Shown here one piece after another: positions 37,138 to 50,350 of a DNA stretch of 64,000 bases. Under the pieces are notes generated by a model, which did not search any database, had not been told where the DNA came from, and saw nothing but the letters and a program-made list of their open reading frames with translations. Numbering within the stretch: position 1 is the stretch's first letter; each line of letters opens with the position of its first letter. Both the position numbers and the translations under genes were made by a program. This stretch comes from Rhodoferax sp. WC2427 (GTDB lineage Bacteria; Pseudomonadota; Gammaproteobacteria; Burkholderiales; Burkholderiaceae_C): assembly GCF_040822085.1 (NCBI RefSeq), contig NZ_CP162006.1, forward strand, positions 62,001 through 126,000, given 5' to 3'.

Positions 37138-37614
37138 TCAACCCTTGTGGTGGCGGCCTTCGTGGTCGCCAGGGCCGCCGTGCATGCGGGGCATGGCGTG
37201 GGCGTCAAACACCTTTTGCTGCTCGGGGGTCAAAGCGGCGTAGAAAGCCTTGGTGGCATCGGCGCGCTTGTCCATTTCGGCATCGCGCTCGGCCCGCATG
37301 GCGCGCATTTTGTCGATGCGCTCGGGGGTGGTCAGCTTTTCAAACGCGGCCTTGTCAGGCCGTGGGCCGTGGGCCGGCGGCTGCATGCTGGCGGTGAAGG
37401 TGGTCCAGGCGGCTTCCTGGGCGGGAGTGATTTTCAGCTGAGCCTTCAGCGCTGCCTGGCGCTTTTGCATGTGCTCCTGCATCTTGGCCGGGTCGTGGTG
37501 GGCCATACCGGCCGCTGGCGGTGGGGGCGCGTCGGCCGCAAAAGCGGTGGCACCCAAAGTGGCCAACAGGCCGGCTAAAACAAGACTCTTGAACGGTGTA
37601 CGGGGGGAAGCCAT
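37138..37614 (-). CDS. Spy/CpxP-like periplasmic LTXXQ protein
   Basis: 158 residues from ATG 37614 (AGGAG upstream). Signal peptide to about 27 (TLGATAFAA). The mature part is helical, charged and rich in Met/His, with two LTXXQ-type repeats: KITPAQEAAW and LTPEQQKVFD. Spy family proteins are periplasmic, bind unfolded proteins or metal and are induced by envelope stress. Tail ends in HEGRHHKG. Divergent from rdgC. Confidence 0.8.
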   Translation of the reverse strand: MASPRTPFKSLVLAGLLATLGATAFAADAPPPPAAGMAHHDPAKMQEHMQKRQAALKAQLKITPAQEAAWTTFTASMQPPAHGPRPDKAAFEKLTTPERIDKMRAMRAERDAEMDKRADATKAFYAALTPEQQKVFDAHAMPRMHGGPGDHEGRHHKG

Positions 37615-37785
37615 GTGCGAACTCCTGAAAAATAATGAGGACTTTCGCCTGCTGCCGGGATTGGCGACAGGTTGGAGGCAAGTGTGGAATCCCTTTGTAA
37701 AGCCGCTATTGCCCCGCAATAGGCCTTTGTAAAGTTGGAACCGATGGCCCAGCGGCGACAATCGCTGGCTGTTGAGAATCAACCC

Positions 37786-37847
37786 GGACTGGACGCAAGT
37801 CCCTCGGTGCGCCCCGCGGGCGACACAGAGGGCGCTGCGTCCAGTCC
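37786..37847. promoter_or_regulatory. Long perfect-arm hairpin upstream of rdgC
   Basis: Perfect 12-bp arms GGACTGGACGCA (37786-37797) and TGCGTCCAGTCC (37836-37847) enclose nested inner arms CCCTC/GAGGG and GCCC/GGGC. It ends 22 bp before the GTG start of rdgC, so either a DNA cruciform or a leader RNA structure could control RdgC. Confidence 0.7.
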
Positions 37848-37869
37848 TACCCATGAAGAAAGAATTCCT

Positions 37870-38829
37870 GTGTTTAAAAATGTGATGGTGTACCGCATTG
37901 GCCCTGGCTGGGCTCCCGACCTGTTGGCGATCGAAACGGCGCTGGACAAAGACCGTTTTGCCGAGTGCGGCGCCAGCCAGGAAATGTCGGTCGGCTGGAC
38001 CGAGCCGCGTGGCGTGGCCAACGGCCCTCTGCTGGAGTCGGTGGGCGGCCAGCTGATTTTGAAGCTGATGTTCGAGAGCAAGGCCGTGCCCAGCTCGGTG
38101 ATCAAGCGCAAGCTGGAAGAGCGCCTGGCCCAGATCGAAGCCACCACCGGCCGCAAGCCCGGCAAAAAGGAACGCAAGGAACTGAGCGAAGACGTGAAAC
38201 TGTCCTTGCTGCCCATGGCCTTCACCAAGCGCGGCGCCGTGCTGGTGTGGATTGACCCCGCAGCCCTGGTGCTGGTGGTGGATGCCGGTAGCCAGGGCCG
38301 CGCCGACGAGGTGATCACCGCCCTGGTCAAGGCCATCGACGGCTTTGCCGTGCTGCAGATCAACACCAGCCTGTCGCCCGCCACGGCCATGGCCAACTGG
38401 CTGACCACGCAGGAGCCACCCGCCGGTTTCAGCATCGACCGCGAGTGCGAACTCAAGGCCGCCGACGAATCCAAGTCGGTCGTCAAATACGCCCGCCACG
38501 CGCTCGACATCGACGAAGTGCGCCAGCACGTGGCCGACGGCAAGCTGCCCACCAAGCTGGCCATGACCTGGGAGGGCCGCGTGTCCTTTGTGCTCACCGA
38601 GAGCCTGCAGGTGAAAAAAGTGACTTTCCTGGACGGCGTGTTCGACGGCACCTCGCAGGAAAAGGAAGACGGCTTCGATGCCGACGCGGCCATCGCCACC
38701 GGCGAAATGCGCCAGATGATCCCCGACCTGTTGCTCGCCCTGGGCGGCGAGATGGCACTGGGTGAGGCGGGCACCAAGCCCGATGCCGCACCGCTGCAGC
38801 CAGTGAATCTGGCCGAGTCGCCGTTTTAA
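37870..38829 (+). CDS. rdgC: Recombination-associated protein RdgC
   Basis: 319 residues from GTG 37870 (GTG-TTT-AAA-AAT-GTG, matching the FKN.MVYR start of the family); a longer frame runs through the hairpin and is a shadow. Characteristic blocks: WTEPRG, KRKLEERL, LLPMAFTKR, DAGSQGRADEV and TWEGRVSFVLTE. RdgC is a ring-forming DNA-binding protein that limits RecA activity at replication forks. Its neighbourhood, one gene past an oriC-like module, is noteworthy but may be chance. Confidence 0.93.
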   Translation: MFKNVMVYRIGPGWAPDLLAIETALDKDRFAECGASQEMSVGWTEPRGVANGPLLESVGGQLILKLMFESKAVPSSVIKRKLEERLAQIEATTGRKPGKKERKELSEDVKLSLLPMAFTKRGAVLVWIDPAALVLVVDAGSQGRADEVITALVKAIDGFAVLQINTSLSPATAMANWLTTQEPPAGFSIDRECELKAADESKSVVKYARHALDIDEVRQHVADGKLPTKLAMTWEGRVSFVLTESLQVKKVTFLDGVFDGTSQEKEDGFDADAAIATGEMRQMIPDLLLALGGEMALGEAGTKPDAAPLQPVNLAESPF

Positions 38830-38874
38830 GCCAAAAGTGCCGTCCGCGCTTATGCCGACGGCACAAGCAGCTAC

Positions 38875-38886
<12 letters not shown>
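38825..38886. repeat. Dispersed palindromic intergenic element, copy 10
   Basis: TTAAGCCAAAAGTGCCGTCC, GCGCTTATGCCGACGGCAC, AAGCAGCTACTTAAACCATA. It spans the convergent ends of rdgC and the hybrid kinase and supplies the last codons and stop of both. Confidence 0.8.
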
Positions 38887-42981
<4,095 letters not shown>

Positions 42982-43071
42982 GGCGTTTGGGGTGTGGTGC
43001 TGTATCTTTTGGTAACCAGTGTATGCATTTCGGCCGATTCGGGGGACTTTCTCCAGAATTAGATTTTTATG

Positions 43072-43133
43072 AAAAAAAAGGCTCTTGCGCTTATTGAATA
43101 AGCATGAGCAGCTACTTTATATATAGCAACTAT
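43072..43133. repeat. Dispersed palindromic intergenic element, copy 11
   Basis: GGCTCTTGCGCTTATTGAAT, AAGCATGAGCAGCTACTTTA, TATATAGC. It covers the stop codon of the ArsR-type gene. Confidence 0.8.
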
Positions 43134-44104
43134 TTAGCCAGGGTGCGGGTGGCTTCCGCCGGAAATTCATAGGCGATGCGCATCACCAGATCCTGTGGGT
43201 AGTTGCCAAAACGGCGGCCAAACAGGTTGATGCCGCCCTGGTGGCGCGCGTCGTCCTTGATGCCGATGCGCACCTTGATGTGGTTGGAGCCGCCCAGGTT
43301 GAGCTGCTCCAGCGTGATGGGCAGCAGGGCCATGCCGTCGATCATCGAGCCCTGGGCGGTGACGCTCCAGCGTTTCAGCAAGCCGTAGGTGGTCTGGTCC
43401 TCGTGCCACCAGCTGGGCGTGAGCAGGCCGGGTGTGCCGCCCATGTCGCCCGGGCTGGTCCAGGTGCCCACGTCGCAGCCGTTGATCCACAGGGTGATGT
43501 CGGACGGCCATTCCAGGTTGTACTGGGGTGCTTCGGAGCAGATCTCCATCGACAGCTCGATCGAGCGGGCCACCGCGCCAAACGGCAGGTTGTTGGGAAA
43601 CGCGTACTCCACATAGCCCTTGCCGAACCACAGCAGCTGGGCGTGCAGGTGCTCGGGCTCGAAGAACGAGCGGGCATCGTCGAGCAGGCCGATGATCTTG
43701 GTCTCGCTGGCCAGGCCGCAGGTGGGGCGGGCCTCCACATGCCGGTAGCTGCCGATGGGCATGCTGACGGTGACCACGTCCGGGGCCACTTCGGCGGCCG
43801 CACCGGGCAGCTGGAACACCAGCTCGTCGTAGCGCTTGGCGCACAGCTTTTGCGTGCCGCGGGTGCCGGGCTCTACCTCTACCTTGATCAGGCCCACGGC
43901 CTGCAGCTGGTTCAGGTTGAAGCTGACGGTGGAGTGCGGCATGTTCATCGCCTCGGCAATTTCGCTCACGTTCATCACGTTGTGCGTCAACAGGCTGAGG
44001 ATGATTTGCCGCGTCTCGGAGGCCAGCGCCTTGGCAATCGGCAGCGTGGCCTCGCCTTCCACGATGAGCACCCGCTTGCTGGTGAATTTGGGTTTGTTGT
44101 TCAT
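43130..44104 (-). CDS. ArsR-type HTH regulator with large C-terminal domain
   Basis: 324 residues, far longer than a plain ArsR protein. Winged HTH about 15-105 (ALASETRQIILSLLTHNVMNVSEIAEAMNMPHSTVSFNLNQL is split over helices 2-4). The remaining 200 residues (WINGCDVGTWTSPGDMGG, HIKVRIGIKDDARHQGG) form an all-beta domain I do not recognise as a standard sensor; similar proteins regulate carbohydrate genes in other bacteria. No cysteine metal site of classic ArsR is seen. Divergent from the GH2/ABC operon, which it likely controls. Confidence 0.78.
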   Translation of the reverse strand: MNNKPKFTSKRVLIVEGEATLPIAKALASETRQIILSLLTHNVMNVSEIAEAMNMPHSTVSFNLNQLQAVGLIKVEVEPGTRGTQKLCAKRYDELVFQLPGAAAEVAPDVVTVSMPIGSYRHVEARPTCGLASETKIIGLLDDARSFFEPEHLHAQLLWFGKGYVEYAFPNNLPFGAVARSIELSMEICSEAPQYNLEWPSDITLWINGCDVGTWTSPGDMGGTPGLLTPSWWHEDQTTYGLLKRWSVTAQGSMIDGMALLPITLEQLNLGGSNHIKVRIGIKDDARHQGGINLFGRRFGNYPQDLVMRIAYEFPAEATRTLAK

Positions 44105-44289
44105 TGCTTAATCACCATTTAAGTTGCGATTCTAGTGGGGGACCGTGCGGCACACAGCGCGATTCTGCGCGCCAGAAGGGGCGATTCCCTGGTGAAAACA
44201 CCTAGATGTATTCATCGCAATAAAACTTGTTAGTTACGGTAATTATGGGTAAATTCCAGCACTTGTTACAACCAACCAGGAAACAGTTC

Positions 44290-46125
44290 ATGGAGTACCC
44301 CCGCCCCCAGTTGCGCCGCGCGCAGTGGCAAAGTCTGGACGGAGACTGGCAATTTGCCTTCGACGATGCCGCCCGCTGGGCGCTGCCCGCCGACGTGGCC
44401 TTTGACCGCCGCATCACCGTGCCCTACGCCCCCGAGTCGCAGCGCAGTGGCATTGCCGACACCGGTTTCCACCCGCGCTGCTGGTACCACCGCACGGTGA
44501 CAATTGAGAATTTGGCCGCCGCCCCCAGCGCCTCCCAGCGCGTGCTGCTGCACTTTGGCGCGGTGGACTACGCGGCCACGGTGTGGGTCAACGGCCAGCA
44601 GGTCGGTACCCACCGGGGTGGGCATGCGCCGTTCCAGCTGGACATCAGCGCCTACGTGACCGGCAGCAGCTTCACCCTGGCCCTGCTGGCCGAGGACGAC
44701 CCGCACGACATGCACAAGCCCCGCGGCAAGCAGGACTGGCAGCCCGAGCCGCACAACATCTGGTACCCGCGCACCAGCGGCATCTGGCGCAGCGTGTGGC
44801 TGGAAGTGGTGCAGAGCAGCCATCTGGCCGGTCTGCGCTGGACGGCGGACGTGGCGCAATGGCAGATCCGGCTGGATGCGGCGGTCCATCAGCCGCAGCC
44901 CGGCCAGCGCCTGCAAGTGCAGTTATCGCTGGATGGCACCGAGCTGTCGAACGACACCTATGCGGTGCAAGACGGCCAGGTGCGCCGCAGCATCCACCTG
45001 CCCGACCCCGGCATCGACTCGGCCCGCGACCCCCTGTGCTGGAGCCCCGAGCACCCGCAGCTCATCGATGCCACGCTCACCCTGCTGGATGCCGATGGCA
45101 CCGTGCTGGACCGGGTGGATAGCTACACCGCCCTGCGCGATGTGAAGCTGGATGCCGCCAACTTCATGCTCAACAACCGCAGCTACCCCCTGCGCATGGT
45201 GCTCGACCAGGGCTACTGGCCCGCCTCGCTGATGACGGCCACCAGCGCCGAGCTGCGCGCCGATGTGGAACTGATCAAGCGTCTGGGCTTCAACGGCGCG
45301 CGCAAACACCAAAAAAGCGAAGACCCGCGCTGGCTGTACTGGTGCGACGTGCTGGGCCTGTGCGTGTGGGCCGAAATGCCCTCGGCTTATGGCTTCTCAG
45401 CCGAGACGGTGGACCGCGTAGCCGACGAATGGAAGGCCCTGGTGCAGCGCGACCTGTCCCACCCCTGCGTGGTGGCCTGGGTGCCGATCAACGAATCCTG
45501 GGGCGTGCCCGAGCTGCCCCACGACCCGCGCCAGGTGAACTTTGTGCAGGCGCTGTACCACCTGACCAAGGCGCTGGACGGCAGCCGCCCGGTGATAGGC
45601 AACGACGGCTGGGAAATGCCCTGCGGCGACATCCTGGCCATCCACGACTACAGCAACGACCCCGCGCTGTTCCGCCAGCGCTACGGCAGCGCCGAGGCCA
45701 TTGCCCACACGCTGCAGCACTCGCGCCACGCCCGCCGCATGCTGGTGCTGCCTGGCTTTGACACCACCAACCGCCCGGCCATGCTGACCGAGTTTGGCGG
45801 CATTGCCATGGTGCCCGGCAAGCCCGACGGCACCGCCGCCTGGGGCTACACCTCTGCCCGCAACCCGGAGGAGCTGCTGCAACAGTATGGCGAGCTGCTG
45901 GCCAGCGTGCACGACTGTGGCAACCTGGCGGGCTTTTGCTACACCCAGTTGACCGACACCTTTCTGGAGCAAAACGGCCTGCTCACCGAAGACCGCCAGC
46001 CCAAAGCCGACCTGGCCACCCTGGCCGCCCACACCCGAGGTGCTGCCGTGGCGCAGCGCATCGCCCCCGATAACCCGCTGGGCTACCTGCCCAGCTGGTT
46101 AGCCAAGACGCGCACTGCTTCTTGA
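44290..46125 (+). CDS. Glycoside hydrolase family 2 enzyme (beta-glycosidase)
   Basis: 611 residues from ATG 44290 (AGGAAA upstream; an earlier in-frame start at 44227 lacks a ribosome site). Domains: sugar-binding jelly roll (1-175; DGDWQFAF, FGAVDYAATVWVNG), Ig-like sandwich (about 180-285) and TIM barrel (about 290-600). Acid/base E402 in PINES and nucleophile E501 in LTEFGG. No signal peptide. Compact GH2 enzymes include beta-galactosidases, glucuronidases and mannosidases; the substrate cannot be chosen from sequence. First gene of an operon with its own importer. Confidence 0.88.
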   Translation: MEYPRPQLRRAQWQSLDGDWQFAFDDAARWALPADVAFDRRITVPYAPESQRSGIADTGFHPRCWYHRTVTIENLAAAPSASQRVLLHFGAVDYAATVWVNGQQVGTHRGGHAPFQLDISAYVTGSSFTLALLAEDDPHDMHKPRGKQDWQPEPHNIWYPRTSGIWRSVWLEVVQSSHLAGLRWTADVAQWQIRLDAAVHQPQPGQRLQVQLSLDGTELSNDTYAVQDGQVRRSIHLPDPGIDSARDPLCWSPEHPQLIDATLTLLDADGTVLDRVDSYTALRDVKLDAANFMLNNRSYPLRMVLDQGYWPASLMTATSAELRADVELIKRLGFNGARKHQKSEDPRWLYWCDVLGLCVWAEMPSAYGFSAETVDRVADEWKALVQRDLSHPCVVAWVPINESWGVPELPHDPRQVNFVQALYHLTKALDGSRPVIGNDGWEMPCGDILAIHDYSNDPALFRQRYGSAEAIAHTLQHSRHARRMLVLPGFDTTNRPAMLTEFGGIAMVPGKPDGTAAWGYTSARNPEELLQQYGELLASVHDCGNLAGFCYTQLTDTFLEQNGLLTEDRQPKADLATLAAHTRGAAVAQRIAPDNPLGYLPSWLAKTRTAS

Positions 46126-46158
46126 AACTTCACCCCTAAGAACAATCGGAGACAACAC

Positions 46159-47463
46159 ATGACCCCTTCCTTCAACCGCCGCACCGGCCTGGCCGCGGTC
46201 GCCCTGGCCGTGGCCAGCTTTAGCGCGCCCAGCTGGGCCGCCACCGACATCAAGCTCTGGACCCTGCTCAGCGGCGGCGATGGTGCCCGGCTGGCCACGC
46301 TGGTCGATGGCTTCAACGCCAGCCAGTCCGACTACAAGGTGGAAACCACCACCCTGCCCTGGGGCGTGCCCTTCTACACCAAGGTGCGCACGGCTTCGGC
46401 GGTGGGCGCGGGGCCGGACCTGATCAACCTGCATTTGTCGCGCATGGGCGACTTTGGCCCGTCGGGCGCGCTGCGGGCCTTGGCCCCGGCCGAGCTGGCC
46501 GCTGCCGGCATTGTGGGCACCGACTACGCCGAGCGCCAGTGGCAAAAAGGCCAGTACAACGGCCAGACCTACGCCATCCCGCTGGACACCCACGCCCTGG
46601 TGCTCTACTACAACAAAACCCTGGTCGCCAAGGCCGGGTTGGCCGATGCCGCAGGCAACCTCAAACCCATCGAAGGCATTGCCGCACTCACCGATGCCTT
46701 CCGCGCCGTGAAAGAGAAAACCGGCAGCGACGCGTTCGCCATGGAGAGCAATACCAACTCTTACATGGGCTACCGCCTGTGGCTGTCGATGCTGGCACAG
46801 CGCGGCGGCAAGATGCTGGACAACGGCAAACTGGCCTACGGCGAGGCGGGGGTGGATTCCATGAAGGTCATCACCGACTGGTTCAGCAAGGGCTACGCCG
46901 CCAAGAACCTGGACTACCCCGCGGCCAACGCCCAATTCTTCAGCGGCAAGGCGGCCTTCATGCTCAACGGCGTGTGGGAAGTGCCCAGCATGGTAGACCT
47001 GAGCGCCAGCAAGAAGCTGCCGTTTGAATACGGCATCGTGCCCCTGCCCAAGCTGTACGCCAACCAGAGCGTATGGGGCGATTCGCACGCCTTTGCGGTG
47101 CCGGACAACAAGGGCAAGCCGATCGCGCCCGAGCGCCTCAAAGGTGCGCTGAAGTTTGTGGACTACGTGGGTCGGCACTCCATCACCTGGGCCGGTGGCG
47201 GCCATATCCCCGCGTTCACCGCCGTGGCCGAATCCGATGCGCTCAAGGCCATGAAGCCCAACAACGAGTTCTCCGGCGTGGTGGCCAAGAACATCGTCTT
47301 CAGCCCCGAAGGCTGGTACGGTGGTGCCGCAGGCCCGATGGAGGCCAGCGCCGCCAAGTTCTTCCCGGCGGCCATGACCGGCCAGTTGCCCGTAGACAAA
47401 GCGCTGGGCATGTTCGATGCCGAAGCCAAGAAGCTGTTGGCATCGCCCCGCCCCGCAAAGTAA
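46159..47463 (+). CDS. ABC sugar importer binding protein of the GH2 operon
   Basis: 434 residues, signal peptide cut after SAPSWA (about 28). Family 1 solute-binding fold: TDIKLWTLLSGGDGARL, QYNGQTYAIPLDTHALVLYYNKTL, AFMLNGVWEVP. UgpB/MalE-like. Lies 33 bp after the GH2 stop. Confidence 0.92.
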   Translation: MTPSFNRRTGLAAVALAVASFSAPSWAATDIKLWTLLSGGDGARLATLVDGFNASQSDYKVETTTLPWGVPFYTKVRTASAVGAGPDLINLHLSRMGDFGPSGALRALAPAELAAAGIVGTDYAERQWQKGQYNGQTYAIPLDTHALVLYYNKTLVAKAGLADAAGNLKPIEGIAALTDAFRAVKEKTGSDAFAMESNTNSYMGYRLWLSMLAQRGGKMLDNGKLAYGEAGVDSMKVITDWFSKGYAAKNLDYPAANAQFFSGKAAFMLNGVWEVPSMVDLSASKKLPFEYGIVPLPKLYANQSVWGDSHAFAVPDNKGKPIAPERLKGALKFVDYVGRHSITWAGGGHIPAFTAVAESDALKAMKPNNEFSGVVAKNIVFSPEGWYGGAAGPMEASAAKFFPAAMTGQLPVDKALGMFDAEAKKLLASPRPAK

Positions 47464-47518
47464 GTCACTAGCCAGCAGCCCTGCGCGGTGCGGGGCTGCG
47501 CCACCCACGAAAGTTCCC

Positions 47519-48388
47519 ATGCGGCCCGCTCCCAAGCTCCCTCGCATCCCGCTGCACGCAGCGGCCATGCTGGCCCCGTTCGCCCTGGCCTACGGCCTGT
47601 TTTTTCTGTGGCCTGCGGTGCAGACCCTGCTGCTGAGCTTTACCCAGAGCAGCACCACCGCCACCATCGGCTTTGTTGGCTTGGCCAACTACATCGAGCT
47701 GCTTGGCGATGCCGACTTCTGGTCGTCGCTGCTGCAAACCCTGTACTTTTGCCTGCTCACCGTGCTGCCGCTCACCGCCATGGGCCTGGTGGCCGCGCTG
47801 CTGGTGGAGCGCATGGACCGGGGCAAGTCGCTGGTGCAAGCCGCCTTTTTTCTGCCCTATGTGCTGCCGGTGGGCGTGATGACGCTGATCGCCGGGTGGA
47901 TGCTGCACCCCAACTTTGGCGTGATCAACTACGTGTTTGAAAGCCAGAACGCCTGGCTCAGCGACCCGGTGTGGGCCATGCCCATGGTGGGTATCGCCAC
48001 GCTGTGGTGGACGGTGGGCTTCAACATGCTGTTCTTCATGGCCGGGCTGCGCAACATCCCCAGCGACATCTACGAGGCCGCCGGGCTGGACGGTGCACGG
48101 GGTTTCAACCTGTTCCGCTTTATTACCTGGCCGCAGCTGATGCCGGTGACCATCATGGTGGTGCTGCTGCAGTTGATTGGCTCGCTCAAGGTGTTCAGCC
48201 AGCCCTACATCATGACCGGCGGCGGGCCGTTCAACTCCACCCGCGTGGTGCTGCACTACATGTACGAGACCGGCTTTGTGAACGACAACGCGGGCTACGC
48301 ATCGGCTATCGCGGTGGTGTTCATGGTGGTGGTGTTGCTGGTGTCGCTGGTGCAAAACTGGTTGTTGCGGGGTCGCCATGCCAATTAA
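47519..48388 (+). CDS. ABC sugar importer permease 1 of the GH2 operon
   Basis: 289 residues from ATG 47519, six membrane helices and the EAA loop (DIYEAAGLDGARGFNLFRFITWP). UgpA/MalF-type. Overlaps the next permease by 11 bp. Confidence 0.92.
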   Translation: MRPAPKLPRIPLHAAAMLAPFALAYGLFFLWPAVQTLLLSFTQSSTTATIGFVGLANYIELLGDADFWSSLLQTLYFCLLTVLPLTAMGLVAALLVERMDRGKSLVQAAFFLPYVLPVGVMTLIAGWMLHPNFGVINYVFESQNAWLSDPVWAMPMVGIATLWWTVGFNMLFFMAGLRNIPSDIYEAAGLDGARGFNLFRFITWPQLMPVTIMVVLLQLIGSLKVFSQPYIMTGGGPFNSTRVVLHYMYETGFVNDNAGYASAIAVVFMVVVLLVSLVQNWLLRGRHAN

Positions 48389-49235
48389 ATCAAGAATGGA
48401 AAGCGAGAGCCGCTTCGCCGACTGGGGCTGGGCCACGGCCGCCTTGCTGCTCACCGCCGTGCTGGCCGCCCTGTGGATGGCGCCGCTGCTGTGGGCGCTG
48501 AGCACCTCGCTGCGCCCCGAAGAAGAAACCGTGCTGCAGCCCATGCGCTGGCTGCCGCAAGACTGGACGCTGGGGGCCTTCACCAAGGTGCTGTCGGTGG
48601 GCAACCTGCCGACCTGGATGTTCAACAGCATCATTACCTCGGTGGCGGTCACGGTGCTGACCGTGGCCATCAGCGTGCTGGCGGCCTATGCGTTTTCGCA
48701 GCTCAAGTTCCGGGGCCGCGACGGCTTTTTCCTGCTGGCCATGGTGGGCGTGATGTTTCCGTTCGAGGCACTGCTGATCCCGCTGTTTCGGCTGATGCAC
48801 CAGCTGGGCGCGATCGACACGCTGGCCGGTATCGTGCTGCCGCAGATCGTCTCGCCCATGGCCATCTATGTGTTCCGCGGCTTCTTCGATGCCATCCCGC
48901 GCGACTTCCGCGAGTCGGCCATGATGGAAGGTGCCAGCGAGTGGCAGGTGCTGTGGCACATCTTTGTGCCCATCAGCAAAAACATTCTGTGGGCCATGGC
49001 CATCATCGTGTTCATCGGCGCATGGAACAACTTTTTGTGGCCCTTCATCGTCATCACCTCGCCGCACATGATGACGGTGCCGGTGGGTCTGACGCAGATC
49101 CAGGATGCCTTCGGCGTGCGCTACGCCCAGACCATGGCGGCGGCGCTCTTGGGCGGTGCGCCGGTGGCGATTGCCTACCTGCTGTTCCAGCGGCGGGTGA
49201 CGCACGGGTTTCTGGCGGCCACCGGTCTTAAATAA
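48378..49235 (+). CDS. ABC sugar importer permease 2 of the GH2 operon
   Basis: 285 residues, UgpE/MalG-type; helices from residue 18 and the EAA loop (DFRESAMMEGASEWQVLWHIFVP). The start lies within the 3' end of permease 1, indicating coupled translation. Confidence 0.92.
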   Translation: MPIKSRMESESRFADWGWATAALLLTAVLAALWMAPLLWALSTSLRPEEETVLQPMRWLPQDWTLGAFTKVLSVGNLPTWMFNSIITSVAVTVLTVAISVLAAYAFSQLKFRGRDGFFLLAMVGVMFPFEALLIPLFRLMHQLGAIDTLAGIVLPQIVSPMAIYVFRGFFDAIPRDFRESAMMEGASEWQVLWHIFVPISKNILWAMAIIVFIGAWNNFLWPFIVITSPHMMTVPVGLTQIQDAFGVRYAQTMAAALLGGAPVAIAYLLFQRRVTHGFLAATGLK

Positions 49236-49251
49236 ATTCAAACAATCCATC

Positions 49252-50295
49252 ATGTCTTTTCTGCAACTCCGCGGTGTTGAAAAATTCTTTGGCGAGCACC
49301 GCGCCATCAAAGGTATCAATCTCGATATCAACAAGAACGAGTTCATCGTTTTCGTCGGCCCCTCCGGCTGCGGCAAGTCCACCCTGCTGCGCATGATTGC
49401 CGGGCTGGAAACCACCGACGGCGGCACCCTGCATGTCGACGGACGGGACATCACCCACCTGCCGTCCTCCCAGCGCGAGCTGGCCATGGTGTTCCAGAGC
49501 TACGCCCTGTACCCGCACATGACGGTGTTCGACAACATGTCCTTCGCCCTCAAGCTGGCCAAGGTGGCCCCGGACGAGATCAAGAAAAAGGTCGAGGCCG
49601 CCGCCGACAAGCTCAACCTCACCGCCTACCTCAAGCGCACCCCCAAAGAGCTCTCCGGCGGCCAGCGCCAGCGTGTGGCCATTGGCCGCGCCATCGTGCG
49701 GGCACCCAAGATCTTCTTGTTCGACGAACCCCTGTCCAACCTGGATGCCGCCCTGCGTGGCCAGACCCGTGTCGAAATCCACAAGCTGCACCGCGCCCTG
49801 GGTGTGACCACCATCTACGTGACCCACGACCAGGTGGAAGCCATGACCCTGGCCGACCGCGTGGTGGTGCTGCGCGACGGTGCCATCGAGCAAGTCGGCG
49901 CACCGCTGGAGCTGTACGACAAGCCCGCCAACCAGTTCGTGGCGCAGTTCATCGGCATGCCGTCGATGAACATCGTCAAGGCCGCCCAGCTGTCGCAGTT
50001 CGGCGCGCTGGCGGGCCAGGCCGCAGGCCGCGTGCCCAAGGACGGCCTGATCGGCGTGCGCCCCGAAGGCGTGAAGGTTCTGCCCGTGGGCAGTGCCGGT
50101 GTGCCCGGCAAGGTGGAGCTGATCGAAGCCCTGGGGGCCGACACCCTGATCCACGTGGACGTGATGGGCACGCAGATGATCTCCCGCCAGGCCGAGCGCA
50201 CCAACCTGCAGATCGGCGACCCGGTCACGCTGGAGTTCGACCTGAACACCCTGCATTGCTTTGACAGCGCGGGCCGCACGGTCGCTTTAGGTTAA
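49252..50295 (+). CDS. ABC sugar importer ATPase (UgpC/MsmK type) of the GH2 operon
   Basis: 347 residues. Walker A GPSGCGKST, Q-loop VFQSYALYPHM, signature LSGGQRQR, Walker B FLFDEPLSNLD, switch THD, then a C-terminal OB domain (GVRPEG). Near-identical in motif order to the ATPase at 18733, so the two probably arose from the same stock and might be interchangeable. Stop codon lies inside dispersed element copy 12. Confidence 0.94.
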   Translation: MSFLQLRGVEKFFGEHRAIKGINLDINKNEFIVFVGPSGCGKSTLLRMIAGLETTDGGTLHVDGRDITHLPSSQRELAMVFQSYALYPHMTVFDNMSFALKLAKVAPDEIKKKVEAAADKLNLTAYLKRTPKELSGGQRQRVAIGRAIVRAPKIFLFDEPLSNLDAALRGQTRVEIHKLHRALGVTTIYVTHDQVEAMTLADRVVVLRDGAIEQVGAPLELYDKPANQFVAQFIGMPSMNIVKAAQLSQFGALAGQAAGRVPKDGLIGVRPEGVKVLPVGSAGVPGKVELIEALGADTLIHVDVMGTQMISRQAERTNLQIGDPVTLEFDLNTLHCFDSAGRTVALG

Positions 50296-50350
50296 ATATG
50301 GCCTTTACGCTTACTGGATAAGCGTAAGCAGCTACTTAAATGGTAGCAAT
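50287..50350. repeat. Dispersed palindromic intergenic element, copy 12
   Basis: GGTTAAATATGGCCTTTACG, CTTACTGGATAAGCGTAAG, CAGCTACTTAAATGGTAG. Lies between convergent genes and includes the stop codons of both the ATPase and the racemase-like gene. Confidence 0.8.
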
